Below are positions 42,370 through 52,791 of a DNA stretch of 64,000 nt, piece after piece. How positions within the stretch are numbered: the first letter of the stretch is position 1; each line of letters starts with the position of its first letter. A program made the position numbers and the translations under genes. This stretch comes from Avena insularis (Eukaryota > Streptophyta > Magnoliopsida > Poales > Poaceae). The notes beneath the pieces were generated by a model. That model searched no databases and was not told where the DNA came from. It saw only the letters and a list, made by a program, of their open reading frames with translations. The stretch spans positions 133,119,711-133,183,710 of the forward strand of contig CM042694.1 in assembly GCA_023614405.1 (NCBI GenBank), in the 5' to 3' direction.

Positions 42370-42912
42370 CGGATACGCTGGATTGTCTGACGAGTACAAT
42401 GATTGTTTTACGTTGTTTAGGATGCATGTCGTTTCGCGTTATCAAATGGGGCTCAATGGTATCACACAGAATGGAGGCGCTATCTAGCGTCATGGTGGTG
42501 TCATCGGCTGGACCTGCAAAGTCTTTGTGAATCGTAACCATGAAGATTGCTTGGAGGTTAGACGGTGGTAACAGCTTCTTTAGTGTGTATATGAAGTACT
42601 TGCTATGAGTCTGCTTAACGGGTTGAGAGCACTCGTTTCAACTAGAGGGCATCTTGGCGTATGCGATATGTTCCCGGTTTTTAGATGATGGTGGGATTTT
42701 GTTTTTTCAGGGCATAAGGCCCTGTTTTTTTCATCACCCATTTTCGGATTTGTAGGCATTGTGTGGAGGCTTTGTCATGTATGTTCTTGCCAGTTGTTTG
42801 TTGAATAATTAGTAAAGGTCATGTACATCCTCCATTTCGGGAAAAAAGTGACCAAAGTATGCCCCGGATACGCTGGATTGTCTAACGAGTACAAGGATTG
42901 TTTTAGCTTTTT
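42370..42912. repeat. Direct repeat of about 43 bp flanking a 450-bp segment
   Basis: GGATACGCTGGATTGTCT.ACGAGTACAA.GATTGTTTTA occurs at about 42372 and 42867 with three or so mismatches. The enclosed segment ends in a LINE-like tail (CATCCTCCATTTCGGGAAAAAA). The repeat is too long for an ordinary LINE target duplication; a tandem duplication before insertion is an alternative. Confidence 0.55.
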
Positions 42913-43076
42913 CAAGCGAACGGCCTCTGGCGTGTCCAATTAGCTAAGTTCTCCTCTAATCTCTCAGACGTTGGACACGTAGAACATTAGGCCGCCTCCC
43001 TCTCTTGTTGGGCCTGACCTTGTTGTCTCCTCTTGAACAAGCACGATTCTTCAGAAACGGACTACGACAACTCGTA

Positions 43077-43262
43077 GCTAGTCGCTATCACTCCGTCTTT
43101 CTTGAAAACCAGCTTGACCCCAGGTTGGTGCTCTAGGAAAAAGTTGTTGAAGCTCGTCAACATTCTTCCAGGTAGCCAAGGACTTAGGTTGAACAATCCA
43201 TTGAATAAGAGCTTGAAAAATCGCCAATGAACCATCACGACGAAGGCGCCACTGGAGCACAA
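43077..43262 (-). pseudogene. Gypsy pol C-terminus, chromodomain-like, minus strand
   Basis: Reverse frame reads VLQWRLRRDGSLAIFQALIQ, WIVQPKSLATWKNVDELQQL and FPRAPTWGQAGFQ. This is the C-terminal chromodomain block of plant chromovirus-type Gypsy polyproteins ('vLqrrl...g....vlvqW...p...ATWE....l...FP...LG'). It is the continuation of the integrase at 46547-47345, separated from it by a LINE. Stops follow. Confidence 0.7.
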
Positions 43263-43337
43263 GAAATCCCGGCCTACCGCAAGGCGACCCGGCTGTTGAG
43301 GAGCGCTTGACTCATCCTCGCCGCCTCTCGTAAGCTC

Positions 43338-45554
43338 GTGACGGCCGCCGAACCTCTGCCATGCCCTTCAGGCATCCCCGCTGCTGCCATGGTCGGGGGC
43401 TCCATCCAGCTGACCCTCCTTGAGGCATCCATGTCCGAACTGTTGTCGTGTGCTGCTGTGACCTCCGGTTCAGCCTCCCGACGCTCTGAAGACGACGCTA
43501 GCCTTGAGAGGAGATGTTGCCCCGGTGGTTCCACCCGGTGTGGAGGCAATGCAAGCCCACCCTCCTATGCCGAGTTTGTGTCTTCAACACTGGCTTCAAA
43601 TCCTGGTACAGGGAGCAATGAGGATGCTACCACATGATGGCAGGATGTGCCTTCCAGATGTTGGGTCCGCAGCATAGAAAACAAAAAATTTCCTACGGTG
43701 TGAACTACACGCCAAGATCTATCTACTAGGTACAAAGCAACGGATGGACATACATCCAACGAGAACTTACCCTCGTAGATAACGAGCTTTGTTAACGAGT
43801 AGGAACTCGTGGTTGATGTAGTCGTACACTTGCCGATCTCAAGATCGTGTTGAAGTCCAGCAGGTCTGGCTCCAGCATGTCCATCAGATCCAGCTCCAGC
43901 ACCACCAAGTCCAGCACCGCAAAGTAGCGGTGCATCCGTGATCGCACACACGTCTGGTACCCCGACAACCTCCGTCCCTCGCTCCAGCAAAGCAGCGGAA
44001 GCAGCAACTCCTTTCCAGATAAAGCCACCAGGAACATGTATCTCGCTAATCCGAGACCATGGGGGAATAATACTAGAGGGGGAGAGAGATCCTTCACAAG
44101 GAGGTGTGTGTGAGAAGTGAGGAGGAGGTGGCCTTTTATAGGAGGAGGGGGGTGCCCCTCCTTCATGGCCGGCGCATGGAGGAGGTGACTCTTCACCTCC
44201 TCCATTCATGTGGTGGTAACTCCCTCCACATAAATTTGCCCCTTAACATTCTCTTTTAAAGTCTCCACTTTAAATGCATTAAATTTTTTCAAATTTAATG
44301 CTCTCTCATTTAATAAAACTCTTTTATTATTTTTATTCAGAATTTTGTTAATTACTTTAATTAACAAACATTCACATAAAACCCCCTGCAACATTTCAAT
44401 ATTACATGCAAAACCAATTTCAGCATTTTCACCCGAAACAGTTTCGGTGTCTATTGAAATAATTCCAGCGCTTTCTTAAATCTTTATCTGAAACATATTT
44501 GCTCCAAATGGTGTCGGTATCCCTTAAGTGTGTCACCCTACGGTTCGCGAATAATGCAGACATGATCGAGACCCTCTCAGATCAATAATCAGCGGGGACA
44601 CGGAGATCCATCGACTCCTACACATTCAACGATGACTTCTGTGATCTTGAGAACCTTTAACGCTAGTAACTAAATCCCTTTGTCCCGCGATATATTACAT
44701 GTCCGAGATTCAATCATCGGTATCTCCATACCTAGTTTAATTTCGTTACCTACATGCACTCTTTTCTCGTTCTCGTGATATAACATTCTAGTGATCACAT
44801 CACTTGCTTGCAAGCTATTTCAATGTGATATCACCGAGAGGGCCCAGAGTATATCTATCCGTCATCGGGATGGACAAATCCCACTCTTGATCCATGAGCC
44901 TCAACATAACACCTTCGTAGTAATCGAACCCACCTTTATAGTCACCCTGTTACGGTGTGACGTTTGATGTTATCAAGATACTCTTCCGGTGTTAGCAATT
45001 AACATGATCTCATGGTCTAAGGATAAAGATTACTTCGTATGATGTTATAGCAATATAAACATAATGACTTTGATTGTAATGCTATACTTCGGATGAATGT
45101 TCATCACATCATTTCACCAATGGTGTGACCTTGTTATTAACAACATCCAATGTCCATGATCAGGAAACCTTGATCATCTTGTTAATCAACAAGCTAGTCT
45201 ATAAGAGAGGCATAACTAGGAACCCTTTTGTTTATTAAACACACAAGTATTGATGTTTCCGATCAATACAATTCTAGCATGTAAAATAAACATTTATCAT
45301 AAACATGGAATAAGATAGTAACCACTTTATTATTGCCTCTCGGGCATATTCCCTTCACCAGATGTCGCTTGTGCCGCTTGGCCTTGTCGACACCGCCAAC
45401 TTTGATGTCAAGCTCCCTCCCTGCCTGGTTTAGATGTTACCATTGCCTATTCCCGGTTCATCGTGCTGCAATTTGTCAAGGTTCTATTCGATGTTCTCTT
45501 GCGTCCGATCTAGTCATCGGGTCCTTGAGTGCTTCAATGTCTGGTAGCCGCTGA
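43338..45554 (+). pseudogene. LINE ORF1 (gag-like) split by the solo LTR
   Basis: Left part 43338-43637 is open (GGSIQLTLLEASMSELLSC, PPSYAEFVSSTL). After removal of the solo LTR and one target copy the sequence continues at 45363, and a downstream frame contains CYHCLFPVHRAAIC, a C-x2-C-x4-H-x4-C zinc knuckle typical of plant LINE ORF1. ORF1 would bind the element RNA. A stop at 43635-43637 precedes the LTR, so the ORF was already broken or the frame differs across the insertion. Confidence 0.6.
43659..45357 (-). repeat. Solo LTR, BARE1/WIS/Angela-like Copia, 1699 bp, minus strand
   Basis: TG...CA termini with the perfect target duplication CCAGA (43654-43658 and 45358-45362). Read on the minus strand it starts TGAAGGGAATATGCCCGAGA then GGCAATAATAAA, the well-known start of this LTR group (usual form TGTTGGAAATATGCCCTAGAGGCAATAATAAA), and ends GACCCAACA. 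A TATA-like CCTATAAAAGG occurs on the minus strand at about 44130. No internal domain is present, so it arose by LTR-LTR recombination. Confidence 0.92.
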
Positions 45555-46546
45555 GCTCCATTCCAGGCCTCATAGTTTCATCCCATCCTTCGCTCGGTGC
45601 TCATCCTTGTCGCCAGAAAAATATCGTCAACTAGCCTTCGCCGCTTTGTCGTCCTACTACTTCGCGTCTCCTAGCAACAACAATTGTGTAGTCTTCCTTG
45701 GTTGAGCAGGCCGAAGCCTGCCCTCTAGTAGAGGGATGCATTGGGTACATCTCCAGTTGCGGCCGAATCCTGCCCTCTAGTAGAGATCAATGTCGGTTGT
45801 TTTAAAGTTCGGGAAGAAACCTTCTACAACAGTTTCTCTCCGCGTGCTAGGCCCTTCCCGCTGATCCAATCGCATGTGGTGACTGCCTTTGAGAGCAAGG
45901 AGTATCTCCCGTTGGGGTCATATCTCCGGTGATGCAGATCATGCCTGAGTTGCACTAGTTGTGTGTGATGTCAACTCCTTCCCTCTAGATGGTGGATCGA
46001 GGGGTGGACAATCATGGGTCTACGGAGGTGAGTTCTGCACAACCATCTCCGCAGTCCAGCCAGCCTGACTCTGAGTCCCTCTTTGCAAGAGTTCTTCATG
46101 ACTTACTTGCGAGTTTGGAGGTGTCTAGCCACGGATCTGGCAAAGATATTGCTTGCATCTTGTCAGGGAATGTTGCGGAAGTCAAAATCAAGAGGGTGAA
46201 GGAGTATCTTGGGACCATAGCCAAGAAAATTATAGCCACAAGGAACACGTTTGCAACTTGCAAATTCTTGACGGATGATTCAAATATTTGTTCTATGTGT
46301 TTTCAGTTGGGTTTCTTTGCCATGTGGTGATCTGTGGGTAGAGAGTTTGTCTTTGTAGCTGGTTGGGAGAGTTCTTTCCTGTCGGGGAGTTGCATGTTTT
46401 GGGAGCATGTGGGTTTGTGTAACAGTTTTCGCCGTCTTTCCGTTAATTAACTAGGAAATTCTCTTCTGCTTAATTAATAGATGGAGACAAAGCTTTTGCT
46501 CTGTTTAAAAACGAGTATCAGTAGGTGGTGTCTCAGATTGTACCTG

Positions 46547-47345
46547 TTATCGAGGGCCAAGAGCCTTTTTGACTAGCAAAACATGCATGACATGGTGGAT
46601 ACGGCTACCAGGAGGAAATTGAAGACGATAAGCTGTCGATCCCAAGGGCCTGTAGAACTTGAAGAGGAGCTTATGATGAGCACGCAGAATGACTGATGAT
46701 TGAATGTATGGTTGTATAACTTCTTGAACATGAATCAGCAACAACAAATTCTCACTCCAAATGATTCTTGTCATCTTGATCCATCATGCGAGCTCACATC
46801 AACTCCAATAACGTAGAAGCCTAACCATCAATGCACGGTCGTTGATCCAGGACTGCAACTGTACAAGGGTACACGTGTCTGCCCTGGTCAGGGCAAAGTG
46901 ACCTGGCCCATGCCCATACAACACATATAACTGTGACTTGCCGTTAATAGTAGAGCGGAGACTGGTGTTGCACCAGTATTTCACTAATGACAACCACACT
47001 GAGCCTATTTCATGGGGCAGGCGTGTGTAAAGCACCTCAGATAAGACTCAAGGAACCGATTCACTAGTTCCGTATAGTGCCATCTGTTTGTGGGTGATAT
47101 GAAGAACTCATCTCCAGTTGTGTGCTAGATAGGGAAGCCAATTCTTTCCAAAATGCATAGGTAAAATTGTGGTCCTGGTCAGAGATAATAGAAGTTGGCA
47201 TTCCGAGTAACTTGCTTACTGAATCCATGTAAGCAATGGCTACTGTGGACACAGTGAAAGGATGAGATAGTACAATAAAATGAGCATAGCATGATAGCTT
47301 ATCCACCACCACAAGGATGCACTTTAATCCGCCTGAGCGAGGCAA
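46547..47345 (-). pseudogene. Gypsy integrase fragment, minus strand, frameshifted
   Basis: From 47345 down: LPRSGG then LKCILVVVDKLSCYAHFIVL (first Asp), SIISDQDHNFTYAFWKEL (second Asp) and SSYHPQTDG, followed by a frameshift; the expected E-x-VNRFLES block is readable in the next frame. 47035-46799 continues with WLSLVKYWCNTSLRS and QLYVLYGHGP. 46774-46547 holds KLLFKFYRPLG, TAYRLQFPPGSRIHHVMHVL and LVKK, the end of the integrase region just before a chromodomain. The chromodomain itself is found at 43077-43262 across the LINE. Reverse transcriptase is absent to the right, so the element is truncated at about 47345. Confidence 0.88.
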
Positions 47346-48086
47346 ACCCTAGCTAGTAGGAGTCGTGCTGATGAAGCAAAGCGTATGGAGGGCAGGCAGG
47401 AGCTGCAGAAAAGGAGTCGGATTACCGGAGGCGATGGCAACAAGGGCGGTAGGTAAATTGGCGGCGCCCGGCCACATAGGCGGACATGCAGGGCCGTACG
47501 GTCGCAGTCTGGTAGGCTCGTAGCCTGGTGGCGCAGGGGGTCAGGGCCTCAAGGGCGCGGTCTAGGGAGCAAAGCAGGCTGGGGGACGAGCGACAGACAA
47601 ACTGTCGGCGCGGCCTAGGCCCCTGGCGGTGCGTTTGCGTTTCCTGTAGCGAAAGAAGGGGGCGCGCTGGATGCGATCGATGGACCGACTGGGGAATGAG
47701 CGATGAGGCTTCTCAGTTCTCACAGACTCATGGTCGAGCAAGCAGGTAAAATGGCCAAGTATTTGGCTACACCCCGGGCCAAATTTCTTTTTATTATATA
47801 TATGGTAAAGTGGAATTTTCTCTGCGCCCTGGGCCTGGATCTGCCCCTGGCTGAAGCCCATACTTACTAGGACTGGCTCCAAGAATCCTAGGTAGCGATC
47901 TCTAGCTGTCACTTTCTTGCACAAACGTCTTAGTCTATGACTTCATACATGGCTAGTAAAAAAGTTGTTTAAGGCGGCGAAGGGTGACTAGGAATCCTTT
48001 GAGTGGCCACCCACAAGAATATCATCGAATGTTGAAAGCAATTTCCGTGTCAACATTGGTACTGTTGGGATCTAGACACGGTTCTA
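47346..48086. other. Unassigned sequence
   Basis: GC-rich to 47700, then mixed. Open frames on both strands without domains. Nothing recognised. Confidence 0.35.
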
Positions 48087-48335
48087 TTAGCGAATGATGT
48101 CGTCTATCAGAGCATATTTGTTCCCACATTCAGATTGAACAACTAGACGAGTCAGTGACTTTTTTCCTGTAGGATCAGAGAGATACAATTCAGCAAAGAC
48201 AAGCTGGATATTGCTGGTAAATCGCAAGTAACGTTTCTTCATATTGGGGACGACGTGATAGAGTGCCACCACCACGACATTGATGCAAAAATTCAAACCC
48301 AACAGTTTAGTGAATACTTTTTGTTGTCGCGGCAT
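48087..48335 (-). CDS. Unidentified 82-codon ORF
   Basis: Minus strand, starts MPRQQKVFTKLLGLNF and ends VFAELYLSDPTGKKSLTRLV, VQSECGNKYALIDDIIR, stop. The sequence has normal amino-acid balance and looks like protein-coding remains, perhaps of a transposon ORF, but I do not recognise the family. No neighbouring exon or terminal repeat helps. Could equally be chance. Confidence 0.25.
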   Translation of the reverse strand: MPRQQKVFTKLLGLNFCINVVVVALYHVVPNMKKRYLRFTSNIQLVFAELYLSDPTGKKSLTRLVVQSECGNKYALIDDIIR

Positions 48336-48683
48336 GTTCGGACATACCTCAGTAACTTAAATGGCTTAGTAATGCGATTACTAAATAAATAGGCATCGGT
48401 AAGCAATAGTTGATATTTTTATCCAATTCACTTTTGTCCGGTAAGCCCCGAGTAGTTGATATATGTTACAAGACTAAGAGCGCTAACCACTCCCGTGAGA
48501 CCTGAGTGAGAATTTATGAGACCCCCTTTGGCTTGACCATATTTCTGGAGTTCATTTCGCGGCCACAATTAGTTCGCCAATATATTACTATTATGAGCTT
48601 ATGCCATGTATTTACTTACTGTCGCTCGAGGAGCGTTTATTATTCTATGTTGTTTAGGATGCATGTCGTTTATGCTTTCTGGA

Positions 48684-49174
48684 CAAGCCTAGTCACAATT
48701 TCGGGTCTTTGAGCATTTCCATCTAATATCACAAACTTCTAGGTGAGTTATCAGAGATAGGCAGACTTCGTAACGGGTAGCTTAGTTGGGTGGATCCCTA
48801 AAACATGCTTTGTTTTTCAGGATGGTTCTGCCATGATACCTCATTGCTTTATTCATCCGTTTGGTTCTTCCGAAGTTGATCATGTGTGTATGCATAATTT
48901 GGTGCACCCCTGTAGGATAAATCTTCCTAGATAAGCCTAGTCACAATTTCGAGTCTTTGAGCATTTCCATCTACTATCGCAAAATTCTAGGTCAGTCATC
49001 AAAGATCGGGCGACTTCGTAAAGGGTAGCTTAGTTGGGTGGATCCCTAAAACACGCGTTGGTTCTCGGGATGGTTCTGCGATGATACCTCATTGCTTTAT
49101 TCCTTCGTTTGGTTCTTCCGAAGTTGATCATGCGTGTACGGATAATTTGGTGCACCCTTGCAGGATAAATCTTT
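48684..49174. repeat. Tandem duplication, two copies of about 249 bp
   Basis: AAGCCTAGTCACAATTTCG starts at 48684 and 48933. The copies share GGGTAGCTTAGTTGGGTGGA, TGGTTCTTCCGAAGTTGATC and CAGGATAAATCTT-type ends with roughly 10% differences. No open frame spans it. Confidence 0.9.
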
Positions 49175-50024
49175 TTTAAAAGATGTGTCCACGGTTATGG
49201 ATTACATGGATCACAGTTTCCCTCTCGTAGAAAACTAAAGCTAAAGTAGCAATATAAACTATACTCAAGTTAGCTAGTAAGTTAGCGCAACTATGACCAA
49301 TGGTAAACTAAAAGTGCCAATAGGTAGTTTGACCTATAGTTGATCTCTAGTATGGTATGTGAGAGGGTAATGTCGGGTTTGTTATCAGTTATGTTATATT
49401 TATCCGTTGGTTACTCCCTTTGCACTCACTCGTCTATATCTGTCTAGACGCAAATTGTAGCATGTCTCTATAGAGCTGTTAGATGTTTCCTTTGTGCTGC
49501 CACGTCAACCCCATTCCTTTAGTTGCATAAGAAGTTGCTCAGTACCCTATGTACTCACATTTGGAATTTATATAAATTTTCAGGATTTCTCAGTTGGACG
49601 CTACTACATCGATGAAGCAGAAGAGGACACTGATCCACTTGCGTAGAGTTTTTAGGGCAGGAATTCTGAGATCTGTTGGAAGGGCTATTTGAAAGATGTT
49701 CTAGGCATGTTATGTAGATTTGTATCTTGATCCGTCCTCGGATTTAAACTACTTACTTCCATGTGATGACTGATGTATCGTGGACATGAGTCCTATGATG
49801 TGATTATGTATTTTGGATCTTGGTTGTCATCTTTGCGATATATTTATATTTCTTTTAGATGAATGTGCTCTGAAGTTTTGCACTAGTCAATGTTTTTGTT
49901 GTCCGCGTCAACAATCATACAGCAAACAATACAGTGGCAAAACTATATAGATATTCTGTTGCTCAGATATAATATGCCAATAATATTGGTTTTTGCAAAA
50001 TGAGCCAATAATAATTGATACACA
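49175..50024. other. Unassigned; possible ORF tail at 49582-49647
   Basis: TTTTCAG then a frame FSVGRYYIDEAEEDTDPLA and stop resembles the acidic C-terminal end of some Gypsy-associated ORFs but is too short to assign. Nothing else recognised. Confidence 0.3.
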
Positions 50025-52211
50025 TCTATTACCTATTATATACTAAAAGCAATATAAGGGGTTGTTTTGAGGCACCACGTTATAATCCACATAATTCAAA
50101 TTATTATGATGGTCCGATCTAGAATTTACGGTTCTGATTTTACAAAAGATTAGAAGTTACGTAAACCTATTTGACACAACATATGTTAAAAGACAACATG
50201 TCAGACACGTCCCGTAATTCAGCGGTCAAGACGTATATACGTGTGCCTAAAAAAATTCGGTGTGCACTAAACGTGTAGGACACAAACTCCGTATGCCTAA
50301 ACATTCAGATTCATCCAGAGCCAACTGATCGAACTCCGTGTGCCTAAAAAACAAACAGTCTACACTAGCTACCATGGATATGGAATATGGTAGCTGTCAA
50401 GGAAAAAAACTGGCTGAAACGTAATACTTGTGAACAAAAAAAAATAGAGACCCAACTTGAACCTGGTGTGAAGGCTAAGAAATGTAGAATATGGACTTTT
50501 TTTTCAAGTGGGTCCGTATAGGTAAATCTTGGTAATTATATGTGCTGGGGTGATCTATTGTCTACCGTGGACCGTGTGAATACAGTAATTTTTATGACCA
50601 CAAAGTGCCAGGATTTTCAAAAAATAAGACCCCTTCCATATGTCCTAGAAAAAGAAGAGTAAAAATTAGCCTATCCGAGTAGTATAAGTTAGCTTACATG
50701 TACGAGGCATAGGCTGATCCTATAGATTTTTATGTAATATACACTTGGATCTCTGGCTGGGAGTATATGATGACATGTTAACAAAAAGAAAAATACATGA
50801 TGAAAAAAGAGGAATGCGGGATGTCGAATCATTGGTTGGCAAGACATAATTGTTAGAACGTTGTAACTTTTGGTTGTGTAGAACAATATTATTTAAAAGT
50901 GATTTTTAGTTCAAAAAATAACATCGCAGGGAAAGCAACAGTCTCCACATCGATCGAGGAAACAACAAGGAGAACTATCGTGAGTGTTGCACACCCAGTA
51001 AGGACAGAAATATCGACAAACGTTTCGTACCATGTCACATACCATAATCAAGGAAGGTTTTACATCTATTAGTTCAGCATGACATCCACAAGATCAAACG
51101 ATCGAGAAAACAATAAGGTGCGGAGAACCACCACCATTGTCAAGGTCATCAACATAAGTTTTTATCTTCTAGGGACAATATGCTATGACGCCTAAGATCG
51201 CCAAAGCTATTGACATGAAAATTCGAATTTTTATATTTATATTTAATCATCTATAGACCAAAATGAGTTTGAATTTTTGTGACATGATAAAACACATGAT
51301 GTAATTATGTGCTGAATTTATTTAAAGAGGAAACAAAAACTATAAATATAAGTCTCTTAACTATTTGAGTGTAGTAGATTCTCTTAATCCCATGTACTTA
51401 TGATTTCTTTGTTTGCCTTGGAATGTTCCAAATTGGTATTTACCAATGTAAAACCTACGGGTATGCCATGACACTACCAAGTGTATTCCGCATTGCCTAT
51501 TTCCTACAATTACTTCTGTAAATTTATTTAAATAGGTGGAAATCAGGGAGAATATTAAAAAAATTCAAAAGAAGGGACAAAAGAAACTGTTCCTTAATGA
51601 TGATTCATTCTTATTTGCCATGTCATTAAATTTAGAATCATGAAAAAAGTAGAATAGATACATGATACAATTTAAACTTCCTTTAAAATTAGATTTAGAA
51701 TATTTCCTCAAATTTATGTATACTTATAATTTTAGTACTAAGAAGACATATATGTGTAAACCTCGTCATATATACACATCTCTTAATAACTTTCCTAAGA
51801 CCGACGGATACAAAGGATGATCTATAATTATGATTTCTCGCTTTGAATAACCGTGAGCTCTAATATTATATCCTAATATCCTGTGAAATAGGTTTCAAAT
51901 AATTAATAGATGTGCTTGAAAAATATATATAGTATTTTTAGAAGTGGCACAATAATCATATGTTTATATTAAAGTTGTGTAAGTATTTATGTCACATAAT
52001 TTGTATATTAGTTTGCATAATACTTGTGGTGGATATAGAAATAATTTCTAAACACACAATTTGTATATTAGTTTGCATAATATTATTTTCTATGGATATA
52101 GAAATTTATTTCTGAACACATAATTGAACGATGTATGAATACTTGGCATTTTTTGATTCTTTTTATAAAGTACAGACGATGCCCTCGCATTTTAGAGGGC
52201 CCCTATGCTAG
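50025..52211 (+). mobile_element. Helitron, non-autonomous, 2.2 kb (second copy of the 21220 family)
   Basis: 5' end TCTATTACCTATTATATACT then AAAAGCAATATAAGGGG after an A (50024). 3' end GATGCCCTCGCATTTTAGAG, GGCCCCTATGCTAG (CTAG 52208-52211) and T at 52212. The stem CCCTCGC...AGAGGGC is less perfect than in the 21220 copy. Shared 5' block GAGGCACCACGTT and 'TACAGACGATGCCCTCGCA'-type 3' block. An internal direct repeat (CACAATTTGTATATTAGTTT at about 51995 and 52059) is present. No coding. Confidence 0.85.
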
Positions 52212-52791
52212 TTTTAGAACAATAAGAAGACAAGCATAGAATGAGAATAATTAAACAACTTGCTCAAAATACCAAGCGCGGTAAATCGACATGAACAAGA
52301 GGATGTCTCATCCTCGTGTCATCACTGCAAGACACGCAGCTCCCAAATCCTCTCCTGCCTTACATCGAATCTTCTAAATAATTGCATCTCGCTTATTTTT
52401 TAATGGAAAGGTCCGGTGGTGTCCTCGTTTGATTTCGAAAAAGGTAATGTTTAACACAGATCCTAGGCAGATACTCCTTCAATCAGCCCTCAAAATTTCC
52501 TTTGAGCTTCATCCATAGAAATTTAATATTTTTTGCCCAAACAACACAATATAAGAACTTTGTATTTTACAGGACAGAAGAACATCATTTCACCAAACTA
52601 AAAGAAACAAGCTAGCTAGTTCATGAAAATCATGGTAGCAAGAGCCTGGTTCAGTGAACAGTGAACACAGTGCGGTATGTAAAATATATGTAGAGAAGTC
52701 ATTACAACTGAACGCTAGTTTGCACCCGAGAAGAAACAACGGCTGCCCTTGATACCATGTATCCACGCCGATGGAGACCATGCTACACTTA
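52212..52791. other. Unassigned sequence
   Basis: No gene or terminal repeat recognised before the Harbinger element. Confidence 0.4.

Larger units (their letters stand above)
43263..46511 (+). mobile_element. LINE, internally deleted, interrupted by a Copia solo LTR
   Basis: Starts in GC-rich sequence just after the Gypsy chromodomain (CTGGAGCAC 43252-43260) and ends TTAATTAATAGATGGAGACA...GCTCTGTTTAAAAA at about 46511, a common LINE 3' end in grasses. Carries ORF1 with a CCHC knuckle but no endonuclease or reverse transcriptase, so ORF2 has been deleted. On both sides lies the same minus-strand Gypsy pol. No clear target duplication seen. A 53-bp-spaced repeat (CCTGCCCTCTAGTAGAG at 45718 and 45771) lies inside. 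Confidence 0.65.

Noticed and set aside
43565..44209. 214- and 137-codon minus-strand ORFs
   Set aside because: They lie wholly or mostly within the Copia solo LTR, which is non-coding.
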